Source of the DNA: Deltaproteobacteria bacterium
Lineage (GTDB): Bacteria; Lernaellota; Lernaellaia; JACKCT01
Reading direction: 5' to 3'
Assembly (NCBI GenBank): GCA_020845895.1
Contig: JADLEX010000023.1
Location: forward strand, 59,878 to 123,877
DNA: 64,000 nucleotides
A program made the translations under genes and the position numbers. This document shows, in pieces, positions 33,972 through 41,973 of this stretch. Below the pieces are notes generated by a model. It was given only the letters and a program-made list of their open reading frames with translations, was not told where the DNA came from and did no database searches. Each line of letters opens with the position of its first letter. The first letter of the stretch is position 1.

Positions 33972-34673
33972 TCAATTCTCCAAACTGAACCGCACGGGCT
34001 GGAAGAACCAGACCTCGCTGCCGGTGTCGGGCGCGGCGTAGACCCAGCGGCGCACGGCGGCCATGGCGGCGTCGCCGAAGCCCATTTCGGGCGGGTCCTC
34101 GCTGATGACCTTCAACTCCCTGACGCGACCGTTCTCGTCGATCAACACGCGCAGCACCACGCGCCCTTCGCGGCCCGACTCGCGGGCCATCGGCGGATAG
34201 TTCGGCGCGTCACTGCTGCGCAGTCGCGGCGGCGACGCCACCTTCACGGCGGGCTTCTTCTCGGCCACCGGCGCGAGCGTCTTGACCTTCGCGGGATCGG
34301 TGAAGGTCTGTTCCTGCTCGGCCATGAGCGTGTTGCCCACGCGCACGGCGAAGCTCGAATCCTCGGCGACGGAATCCTTCGTCACGCCGAAGACCTCCTT
34401 CACCGGCTCCGCGGCCTTCGACGGCTCCTCCACCTTCGGCGCGGGCTCCGGCTCGGGGGCCTTGGGTTTCGGCTTCGGCTTCTCCGGCTCGGGCATCGGC
34501 GGGGGCGGGGGTGGGGGCGGGGGATCGAACGCGACGTGATACGAGACCGCCTTCGGTTTCGGCGGCGACATCTCGGAGAGCCCGGCGCTGACCCCGACGT
34601 GGAAGAGCACGGAAACGACGATCGTCGCGATCACGAATCGCGAACGACGCGGCGGATCGGGTTCAATGTACAT
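33972..34673 (-). CDS. tonB: TonB-family energy transducer
   Basis: 233 aa. An N-terminal transmembrane helix (FVIATIVVSVLFHVGVSA) includes the His expected to contact ExbB/ExbD. A Pro-rich spacer (PPPPPPPPPMPEPEKPKPKPK) spans the periplasm. The C-terminal domain fits TonB: APNYPPMARESGREGRVVLRVLIDENGRVRELKV and AAVRRWVYAAP. It transmits proton-motive energy to the receptor encoded 42 nt upstream. No exbB or exbD is in the window, so it must share those elsewhere. Confidence 0.9.
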   Translation of the reverse strand: MYIEPDPPRRSRFVIATIVVSVLFHVGVSAGLSEMSPPKPKAVSYHVAFDPPPPPPPPPMPEPEKPKPKPKAPEPEPAPKVEEPSKAAEPVKEVFGVTKDSVAEDSSFAVRVGNTLMAEQEQTFTDPAKVKTLAPVAEKKPAVKVASPPRLRSSDAPNYPPMARESGREGRVVLRVLIDENGRVRELKVISEDPPEMGFGDAAMAAVRRWVYAAPDTGSEVWFFQPVRFSLEN

Positions 34674-34715
34674 GGCTCACCTCTTTGGCCGGCCCGCGAT
34701 GACGGACCGGGCCGG

Positions 34716-37559
34716 TCATTCGTAGTGCCACGACAGGCCGAGGCCGATCTCGCGGCCCTTGAACGTGCGCTCGGTGATCTCGTCGCCCTGCGTCCTGCGG
34801 ACTTCCAGATCGATCAGATTCTTCGCCTTCAGGCTGACCTTGAATCCCCACGGGATCTTCTGGGACGCCACGAAGTCGAGCTGGTGCACGGGCTCTTCCA
34901 TGATGTCGGGGGCGTTGAACGCGCCGACCTCGACGATGCGCGGGCCGAAGACGTTGTAGAGCAGCGTGGCGCTCGTACCCCAGTCGAGCTGGTCGTAGCC
35001 GAGCGTGGCGTTCACCACCCAGGGCGACTGCCCTTGCAGCGCGCGTTCCTTTTCGGTGGAAAGCCCCGAGTCGTCGCCGAGTTCCACCTGCGACTGGATC
35101 CACGCGTAATTGCCCATGAGGTAGAGGTCGCGCAGTTCGGGCATGGCGAAGGCGAAGTCCTTGCGGAAGTCGATCTCGACGCCGTAGTTCGTCGCGCCGT
35201 CGGCGTTCTCGTACGTGACCGACTGCTGCGCGCTGGGCACGACGATCGACTCGATGGGCTTCTTGAAACTCTTGTGGAACAGGCCGAGCGACACGGCCTC
35301 GCCCGAGGCGAAATACCATTCCCAACGGATGTCGGAGTTGTCGATCAGCGTGCGTTCCAGATCGGGGTTGCCGAATAATTCGCGCCCGCCGGTGACATCA
35401 TTGTATGTTGCAGGTGACATTTCGCGAAAATCCGGCCTGGATAGTGTGCGTCCATACGCTGCGCGCAGGATCATGTCGGGCCGGACCGACCACGCGACGT
35501 TGGCCGCGGGCAACACGTCGGTGGTGTCGAGATCGGCAACGACGGGCTCCTGGTCGGGGTTGAACAGCTCGAAGGTCTCGACCGCCTGCTTCGACTGCTC
35601 GTATCGCGCGCCGCCCACGATGCGGACCTCGTCCACAACGACGGGCAGATCCGCCATCGCGTACACCCCCAGGAGATCCTGGTCCGCCTCGTAGTTGTCC
35701 GTCTGGCGCGTGACTTCCTCGAACTGGAACCCGTCGCTGCCGATATTCGCGGAGGTGAAGATGTCCTCGAGATCCCGTCGAAGCACGTTCGGATCGCCCG
35801 ACGCCGGGCCCTTGTGCTGGTACTTGAAGCGCCGCGTGCCCACGTCGCGCACGCGATCGACCAGCGTCGCGCCGGTCTTCACGCTCGCATCGAGCGCGTT
35901 CCACACGCGAAACGGGGCTTTCAGATCGACGCCGATGTCCTGCAACTCGTCGCCCAGGTCCGAAAAGATCCGCTGGTTTCCCTCGGGGCGGTCGGAGAGC
36001 AGCCACGTGGAACTTTGCGTGTCGAAGTCGTAGCGCGCCTCGCGGCGGTCGGGCTCGTCGCGCGTCGCCTTGGCGTAGTTGAAACGCCAGTCGAGCTCAA
36101 CATCCCACAGCGGCCGGATGACGTGTTCGCCCGCGACCTGCTGATAGAACATCTGGCGCTCGATCCACGCGATGCGCGAAACCTCGATGTCGGTGGCGAC
36201 GTCGCGGTTGCGCCCTTCGTACACGCGCGTTTCGTCGTCCGTGATCCGCAGCAGCATCGTTGTCGATTTGATCGTGTGGTCGGGCGTGATCTCGAGCCCG
36301 AGCCCGAGGATGCCGCCGAGGTTGACGCTGTGCTCGAGCGTCTCGAAATTGTACTGGTGTTGGAGTTCCAGTTCGTCGCCGGCGCCGACGATGTAGTAGC
36401 TCTTCTCGGTCTTCGCGAGATCCCGGCTGTTGTCGTACGAGACGCCGAGCATGCCGCCGAGCGGAATGCCGAAAGGGCGCACGCGGTGGCCGACGAAGAC
36501 CGACGCGCCGGTGTCCATCGGCACGTCCTCGCGGCGCAGTTCCCATACGTTGGGCATGTCCTCGCCGAACTGTTCGAGCTCGTCGGCCGTGTAGCCCCGA
36601 TCCGAAAAGCGGTCGCGTTCCAGCAGCGGCTGATCGGCCGAGGCGTCGTCGATGTTGCCGGGCAGTTGTCGGTCGCCGTCGTCGATACCGAGCCAGTCGG
36701 TGGAGCCGCCCTCGTACATCAGGCCGCGCTCGCCGGTTGTCCCCGCGTGCCAGTTGCCCGACACGCCGGCGTCCGCGACGAAGCCGTCGGGCAACCCGCG
36801 CGTTTCGAGCAGAACCGCGCCACCGCCGAACTCGCCGGGCAGGTCGGGCGAATACGTCTTTTGGATCATCACGCCGCGCAGCATGCCGGCGGGAAAGATG
36901 TCGAGCGGCACCACGCGGCGCTCGGGTTCGGGGCTCGGCAGGATCGATCCGTTCAGCATCGTCGCCGAATAACGCTCACCCATGCCGCGCACGTAAATGA
37001 ACTGGTCGTCCACGAGGGTCAGGCCCGTGACGCGCTTGAGCGCCGAGGCCGTGCTCGAATCGCCCGACTTGGCGATCTGTTCCGAGCCGATGACGTCGGC
37101 CACCGCGTCGGCGTTCTTGCGTTCGTCGAGCATCGACGCCACGGAGCCTTCCTTGTGTTTTTCCGTGACGACATATTCGTCGGCGGCGAGGTCCGCGTCC
37201 GACGAAATCTCGATCGACACGCTCGCCGTCATTCCGGCCTCGACGGTGACCGATCGCGTCGCGCCGTTCGGAAAATCGGCGTGCGTGACGAGGAGCGTGT
37301 AGGAACCGGGAGGCAGTTCGATCGCAAACGCGCCTTCCTCGTCCGTGACCACCTGCGCCGCGCCGTCCTTCACCGCGATGCGCGCGCCGTCGACGGGAAT
37401 GCCGTCGTCCTTGCGCACAAGGCGTCCCTCGACGCGGCCGTTGGCCGTTTGCGACCATGCCGTATCGGCGAGCACACAAAGCGCCGCGGCGACCGCCAGC
37501 ACGCACCAGCCGATTCGACCGGCAAATTTCTTTTCACTCATCACTGCCGTGCGCTCCAT
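34716..37559 (-). CDS. TonB-dependent outer membrane receptor with carboxypeptidase-like N-terminal domain
   Basis: 947 aa from the ATG at 37559, with AAGGGG upstream; nearby ATG 37541 and GTG 37583 are alternatives. Signal peptide, then an Ig-like carboxypeptidase-regulatory domain (GRVEGRLVRKDDGIPVDGARIAV...GAFAIELPPGSYTLLV). The plug follows (VIGSEQIAKSGDSSTASALKR, YVRGMGERYSATMLNG) and then the 22-strand barrel, ending with the usual aromatic terminus (GLGLSWHYE). The N-terminal regulatory-like domain is typical of receptors for large substrates such as glycans, but the substrate is not evident. Its partner lipoprotein is encoded 101 nt upstream. Confidence 0.92.
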   Translation of the reverse strand: MERTAVMSEKKFAGRIGWCVLAVAAALCVLADTAWSQTANGRVEGRLVRKDDGIPVDGARIAVKDGAAQVVTDEEGAFAIELPPGSYTLLVTHADFPNGATRSVTVEAGMTASVSIEISSDADLAADEYVVTEKHKEGSVASMLDERKNADAVADVIGSEQIAKSGDSSTASALKRVTGLTLVDDQFIYVRGMGERYSATMLNGSILPSPEPERRVVPLDIFPAGMLRGVMIQKTYSPDLPGEFGGGAVLLETRGLPDGFVADAGVSGNWHAGTTGERGLMYEGGSTDWLGIDDGDRQLPGNIDDASADQPLLERDRFSDRGYTADELEQFGEDMPNVWELRREDVPMDTGASVFVGHRVRPFGIPLGGMLGVSYDNSRDLAKTEKSYYIVGAGDELELQHQYNFETLEHSVNLGGILGLGLEITPDHTIKSTTMLLRITDDETRVYEGRNRDVATDIEVSRIAWIERQMFYQQVAGEHVIRPLWDVELDWRFNYAKATRDEPDRREARYDFDTQSSTWLLSDRPEGNQRIFSDLGDELQDIGVDLKAPFRVWNALDASVKTGATLVDRVRDVGTRRFKYQHKGPASGDPNVLRRDLEDIFTSANIGSDGFQFEEVTRQTDNYEADQDLLGVYAMADLPVVVDEVRIVGGARYEQSKQAVETFELFNPDQEPVVADLDTTDVLPAANVAWSVRPDMILRAAYGRTLSRPDFREMSPATYNDVTGGRELFGNPDLERTLIDNSDIRWEWYFASGEAVSLGLFHKSFKKPIESIVVPSAQQSVTYENADGATNYGVEIDFRKDFAFAMPELRDLYLMGNYAWIQSQVELGDDSGLSTEKERALQGQSPWVVNATLGYDQLDWGTSATLLYNVFGPRIVEVGAFNAPDIMEEPVHQLDFVASQKIPWGFKVSLKAKNLIDLEVRRTQGDEITERTFKGREIGLGLSWHYE

Positions 37560-37660
37560 GTCCTGTCCCCTTCGTTTTGCCACGCAACATCCCGCGTGCT
37601 GTCACATGCCGATTGCGAAAAGGCGCGGCGGGGGTTGCCCGCCGCGCCCGAATGTTCCGC

Positions 37661-39058
37661 TCACGAAGCGGGGTAAGCCGTCCAGCTCGTCCAGTCCTCG
37701 GTGCCCATGCCGCCGATGAAGTCCACGGCGTCGAAGAAGGAGTCCGAAGGCGCAACGCCCGCGCCGAGCGCCGGGCTCGAACCCGACGGAGTGAAGTCGG
37801 GGCTCGATGTGTTGAACGCGTCGGAGAGCATCGGATCGTCGGTCGTGTTGCCGTCGTTGAGGGTGTTCACGAAGTCCGCGACGGTGAAGTCGGGGTCCGC
37901 GGCCTCGGCGGGTTCCACGGCGACGGTGTCGCAGTGCAGGATCGAGTTGGCGAGCGTCAGCTCGCCCGACAGGTCGGCGCCGTCCGCCGCGACGTTGAAG
38001 GTCTCGTCGTGCTCGATCTGGATGCAGCCCTCGGCGAAGCCGTCGATGAGGATGTTCGAGAAGTTGCCGGCCGTACCCTCGCGGATCAGCATGCCGAGGT
38101 CGGAGAACTCGCCGCCGGGCACGCCGATGATCGTTACGTTGGAGATCGTCGGGTGCGAGCGCGGGGTGGCGGTGTTGTCCTCGCCGTTGTTGTCGCCCTC
38201 GAAGCCGTTGTCGCCGCCGTCCGCGTACTGCTGGAGCACCGCGAACTGCACCTTGCCCGTCCAGCCGTCGGTCCAGTCGATCATGTCATCGGCCACGCCC
38301 GTCACGATGATGTGCTTGGCGTTCACCGTGCCGCCGAAGAACTCGACGCCGTCGTCCTTGTTCATGTGAACGTGGACGTAATCGACCTCGGTGCCGCTGC
38401 CGACGCCCTGGAAGGCGATGCCGTTGAGCTCGTTGTCCGGGCTGATGATGTTGCCCGCGAATTCGACGCGCACGTACTTGAGCACGCCGCTGCTGTCGCC
38501 CGCGTCGGTGCCGCCGTACTTGCCCGTGCCGCCTTCGCCGATCGACTCGCAGAATTCCGTCGTGTCCTCGACGAGGCAGTTGTTGATCGGCGCGCGGCCG
38601 TTGATGATGATACCGCCCCAGTCGCCGCGGGCGCGCTCGCCGTCGACCTTCGACGACGAAAACACGATCGGGTCGTCCGCGGTCCCCTCGGCCATGATCT
38701 TCGAGCCGCGCGTGACGACGAGAAGGCCGTTCGTGGACGACTCGCCGTAGATGCGCGTGCCGGGTTCGATCGTCAGCACCGTTTCATTCGTGTCGTCGCC
38801 GATGAACACACCGCCCGAAAGCAGGTATTCGTTTTCGGCCTTCATCGTGTAGTCCTCGCCGATGACGCCGGTGAGGATGCACAGGTTGTTCTCGCACTCG
38901 ACGCCTTCGACATCGTCATCGTCGTCGTCATCATCGTCGTCGTCACCGCCGCCGCCCGAATCGTCGTCATCGTCGTCGTCGCCGACGCATCCCGCCGCCG
39001 CGCCCATCGCCAGCAGCGCCATCACGAGCGCCCAGATTGTCCAAATGCCTCGATTCAT
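37661..39058 (-). CDS. Beta-helix lipoprotein paired with the TonB receptor
   Basis: 465 aa. The signal peptide ends AAGC, followed by a tether of GDDDDDDDSGGGGDDDD. The body resembles a right-handed beta helix: LLSGGVFIGDDTNETVLTIEPGTRIYG, LLVVTRGSKIMAEGTADDPIVFSS, RGDWGGIIINGRAPIN, VLKYVRVEFAG and DYVHVHMNKDDGVEFFGG. Similar lipoproteins are found next to TonB-dependent receptors in several phyla, suggesting a surface-exposed binding partner. Ligand unknown. First gene of the minus-strand cluster, so its 430-bp upstream region should hold the promoter. Confidence 0.85.
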   Translation of the reverse strand: MNRGIWTIWALVMALLAMGAAAGCVGDDDDDDDSGGGGDDDDDDDDDDDVEGVECENNLCILTGVIGEDYTMKAENEYLLSGGVFIGDDTNETVLTIEPGTRIYGESSTNGLLVVTRGSKIMAEGTADDPIVFSSSKVDGERARGDWGGIIINGRAPINNCLVEDTTEFCESIGEGGTGKYGGTDAGDSSGVLKYVRVEFAGNIISPDNELNGIAFQGVGSGTEVDYVHVHMNKDDGVEFFGGTVNAKHIIVTGVADDMIDWTDGWTGKVQFAVLQQYADGGDNGFEGDNNGEDNTATPRSHPTISNVTIIGVPGGEFSDLGMLIREGTAGNFSNILIDGFAEGCIQIEHDETFNVAADGADLSGELTLANSILHCDTVAVEPAEAADPDFTVADFVNTLNDGNTTDDPMLSDAFNTSSPDFTPSGSSPALGAGVAPSDSFFDAVDFIGGMGTEDWTSWTAYPAS

Positions 39059-39338
39059 CGTCCCTCGCCTCCGTCTTGGTGATTTCGTTCCTGTCCGGTT
39101 GCCGCCCCGCGTCCATTGCGGGTGAGCCTTTTCCGGTCGTGGTCAGCATTGAGCGGGGCGGAGTGGACTCGATCGAAATGGCATCATGATGACGAAACCG
39201 CAAATTCGATGTTCCATATCGAGAAATCGCGCAGCGAAACCACGGTTTTTGACGACGAAATCGTGAAAACGATGCGGCGATTACGTGAACTGGCGCTCTC
39301 CCGTCCCCGCTTCCCGACGCTGCCGTTCCAATTTGTAA

Positions 39339-39375
39339 CGTTTCACTTTGTTTCACTGAGAAACACAATGAAACG
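39339..39375. promoter_or_regulatory. GTTTCA/TGAAAC inverted repeat, probable operator
   Basis: CGTTTCACTTTGTTTC pairs with GAAACACAATGAAACG at 14 of 16 positions around ACTGA. GTTTCA is repeated at a 10-bp interval on one side. The form is typical of a repressor binding site and lies just upstream of the efflux promoter. Confidence 0.6.
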
Positions 39376-39390
39376 TATCCGCGTTGGCGA

Positions 39391-39418
39391 TTGAAACGCC
39401 AATTCGCTTATCTATATG
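39391..39418 (+). promoter_or_regulatory. Candidate promoter of the TolC/RND efflux operon
   Basis: TTGAAA (39391-39396), 16-nt spacer, TATATG (39413-39418). A second palindrome TTGGCG...CGCCAA (39384-39402) covers the -35, so binding there would block polymerase. The first gene starts at 39491. Confidence 0.5.
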
Positions 39419-39490
39419 GAATTTATCGACAATTTCGATCGGCACGGATCTTGAGATACCTCCCGTGTTGTTTTGCGGGGAGATTCAAAG

Positions 39491-40846
39491 ATGATTCGGA
39501 TTTTTGCCTTTCTCACCTTCTTCACATTGGCGGCGAACGTCGCCTCAGCGGAGTCCCTCACCCTCGACGACGCGCGCGCGAGGGCCGAAAGCGCCCACCC
39601 CGATCTGAAGGCCGCGCGGTACGAGCGCGATGCCGCGTTCTGGCAACTCACCGAGGCGGCGGGCCACTACCTGCCCACGGGACGCGTCGAAGAAATCTAC
39701 CTGCGTTCCAACAATCCGGTGGCGGCGTTCGGAACGGATCTGAACCAGGGCACGTTTTCGTTGATGGACTTCCAGATGTCGGACCCCAACGAGCCCGACA
39801 TCGCCGAGGACTACATCACGCGCCTGTCGGTCGAGCAGCCGATTTTCGCGGGCGGTCGCATCACCTCGGGCGTCGTGGGCGCGAACCAAATGAAAAAGGC
39901 CGCCGAGGCGGGCGTGGACCAGGTCGCGCAAAACGTGCGCTACGAGGTCGAGCGTTCGTATCTGGACGTGCTGCGCGCGACGCGTTTCGTGGATCTGACG
40001 AAGCAGGTGGTGAGCACAATGGAGCGCCACCGCCAGACGGCGGGCGACGCCTTCGCGGGCGGGCTCGTGCTCGAAAGCGAGGTGCTGCAGGCCGACGTGT
40101 ATCTCGCCAAGGCCCGCGTTTCGCTGTTGGAGACCGAAAACAATCGCCGCCTCGCGCTGGCGAAGCTCAACTATCTGATGGGCGAGAATCAGGACGCCGT
40201 GTGGGACCTGGCCGAACCGCCATCGGACGCCTGCGAGTTTCCCGAAACCCCCGCGCTGATCGACGTTGCGTGGATCGACCGCGCGGATCTCGCCGCAATG
40301 GAGCACCGCGTTCGCGCGGCGAAAGCGGCGAAATTCGGCGCCGCCGGCGCGTTCCTGCCGCAAGTGGGCGTGCGCGGCGAATACGATTTTCACGACGAAG
40401 AGGATCTGTTCGGCGATCAGGCCGAGGACTGGACCGTGTACGTCGCGGCGAAGTGGGAACTCTTTTCGGGATTTCGCGACGCGTCGAGGACGGCGAAGGC
40501 CGCGGCCGATCAGAAAGTCGCCGAGACGCGGCTGCGGCAGATGCGGGAGGGCATCGCGCTCGAAACGCGCCGCTACGCGCTCGAACTCGAATCGGCGCGA
40601 CGCAAGCTCGACACCGCCCGCACGGCGGTCACGCAGGCGACGCGGCATCTGGAGATCATGACCAACCGTTATGAGCAGGGTCTCGTGAAGATCGCCGAGG
40701 TGCTCGACGCGCAGACGGCGCAGACCGAGGCGCGCACCGGCGAGCTGAACCTGACGTACGACCTCGTCCTCGCGCGTCGCGCGCTGCTGCACGCGGTCGG
40801 CGCGACGGACTGCGACGCCCTGTCCTCGAAACCCTCAAACAACTGA
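39491..40846 (+). CDS. TolC-family outer membrane efflux protein
   Basis: 451 aa from the ATG at 39491 (GGGGAGA upstream). Signal peptide ends NVASA-ESL. Two OEP repeats are recognisable: LTLDDARARAESAHPDLKAARYERDAAFWQ at the N-terminus, RLSVEQPIFAGGRITSG, and the second half VAAKWELFSGFRDASRTAKA...RYEQGLVKIAEVLDAQTAQTEA. It forms the outer membrane channel of the tripartite pump with the adaptor and RND proteins encoded directly downstream. Confidence 0.92.
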   Translation: MIRIFAFLTFFTLAANVASAESLTLDDARARAESAHPDLKAARYERDAAFWQLTEAAGHYLPTGRVEEIYLRSNNPVAAFGTDLNQGTFSLMDFQMSDPNEPDIAEDYITRLSVEQPIFAGGRITSGVVGANQMKKAAEAGVDQVAQNVRYEVERSYLDVLRATRFVDLTKQVVSTMERHRQTAGDAFAGGLVLESEVLQADVYLAKARVSLLETENNRRLALAKLNYLMGENQDAVWDLAEPPSDACEFPETPALIDVAWIDRADLAAMEHRVRAAKAAKFGAAGAFLPQVGVRGEYDFHDEEDLFGDQAEDWTVYVAAKWELFSGFRDASRTAKAAADQKVAETRLRQMREGIALETRRYALELESARRKLDTARTAVTQATRHLEIMTNRYEQGLVKIAEVLDAQTAQTEARTGELNLTYDLVLARRALLHAVGATDCDALSSKPSNN

Positions 40847-40878
40847 ATCCAACCGATTTTCTTTTCATGGAGACGACG

Positions 40879-41973
40879 ATGATGAAGATCCGACGATATC
40901 TCCCCGCGATGCTCGGCGCGACGCTGTTGCTGGGGGCGACCGCCTGCTCCGGTTCGCACGACGGCGCGGCCCCCGCGCCCAAACCCACTGCCGAGGTTTC
41001 CGTGCGTACGCTGTCCACGCAGGACGGCGCGGCGACGTTTCAGTCGGTGGGTCGTGTGAAGAACGTGCGCGAGTCGGTGCTGACCAGCAAAGTGATGGGC
41101 ACCGTGGTCGAGGTGCGCGTGAAGTCGGGCGACGCGGTGAAGAAGGGCGACCTGCTGATCCGCGTGGACGACCGCGACATGCAGGGCCAAGTGCAGCAGG
41201 CGGGCGGCGGGCTCGCGCAGGCCGAGGCGGCTCATGCGATCGCGAAAACCAACCTGGCGCGTTTTGAGGACCTGTTCGCCAAGGGCAGCGCGAGCCAGGC
41301 CGAACTCGACAAGGCGCGATACGAATTCGAATCGGCCGCGGGCGCGCTCAAGGCCGCGCGCGGTGCGGTCGCGACCGCGGGCAGCATGGCGGGAGAGGCG
41401 CGCGTCGCCGCACCCTTCGACGGCCGCGTGGTCGATACCCTGATCGAGCAGGGCGAGATGGTCGCCCCGGGCCGACCGCTCGTGAAGGTCGAGGGCGAGT
41501 CGAAGCTGGAGTTCGAGACGACCGTGGACGAGCGCGACGTGCGTGAACTGCGCGTCGGGCAGGCCGTCAGCGTGTCGCTCGACCTGTCGCGAGACGAGCA
41601 GCGCGAAGCCCGCGGCGAGATCAGCGAGATCGTGCCTGCTTCCGACACCGGCACGCACACCACGACGGTGCGCATCGCCCTCGCCGAAACCGAGGGGCTG
41701 CGCAGCGGCGCGTTCGGGCGCGTGAGCTTTCCCCGGGCGGCCGGCGGTCCCGTCGCCGTCGCCGTGCCCGCCGACCGCATCGTGCGTCGCGGGCAGCTCG
41801 CGGGCGTGTTCATCGTGGACGGCGCGGACACGGTGCGCCTGCGCCTCGTGCGCGAGGGCCGCGCGCGCGGCGGGGAGGTCGAGATTCTCTCCGGCCTCGC
41901 CGATGGCGACCGCCTCGTCGTGTCCGACATCGCATCGCTCATCGACGGCCAGCAGGCGAAGGTGCAGCCATGA
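40879..41973 (+). CDS. RND efflux periplasmic adaptor lipoprotein
   Basis: 364 aa from the ATG at 40879 with GGAG upstream (ATG 40867 also possible). Lipobox GATAC. Membrane-fusion protein layout: a biotinyl-lipoyl half (LTSKVMGTVVEVRVKSGDAVKKGDLLIRVDD), a helical hairpin (QVQQAGGGLAQAEAAHAIAK... split), then RVAAPFDGRVVDTLIEQGEMVAPG and a beta-barrel domain. It links the TolC-like channel with the RND pump. Its stop overlaps the RND start by 4 bp. Confidence 0.92.
   Translation: MMKIRRYLPAMLGATLLLGATACSGSHDGAAPAPKPTAEVSVRTLSTQDGAATFQSVGRVKNVRESVLTSKVMGTVVEVRVKSGDAVKKGDLLIRVDDRDMQGQVQQAGGGLAQAEAAHAIAKTNLARFEDLFAKGSASQAELDKARYEFESAAGALKAARGAVATAGSMAGEARVAAPFDGRVVDTLIEQGEMVAPGRPLVKVEGESKLEFETTVDERDVRELRVGQAVSVSLDLSRDEQREARGEISEIVPASDTGTHTTTVRIALAETEGLRSGAFGRVSFPRAAGGPVAVAVPADRIVRRGQLAGVFIVDGADTVRLRLVREGRARGGEVEILSGLADGDRLVVSDIASLIDGQQAKVQP

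Larger units (their letters stand above)
39059..39490. other. Divergent intergenic region between TonB cluster and efflux operon
   Basis: 432 bp without a convincing gene; a 92-codon frame at 39116-39394 lacks coding character. The right part holds two palindromes and a sigma-70-like promoter, listed separately. The left part should contain the promoter of the beta-helix lipoprotein, which I could not locate. Confidence 0.7.

Noticed and set aside
39116..39394. 92-codon frame upstream of the efflux operon
   Set aside because: It spans the palindromes and promoter and lacks coding character.
39384..39402. GATTGAAACG resembling the 3' end of a CRISPR repeat
   Set aside because: It occurs once with no repeat-spacer periodicity and fits better as part of a promoter palindrome.
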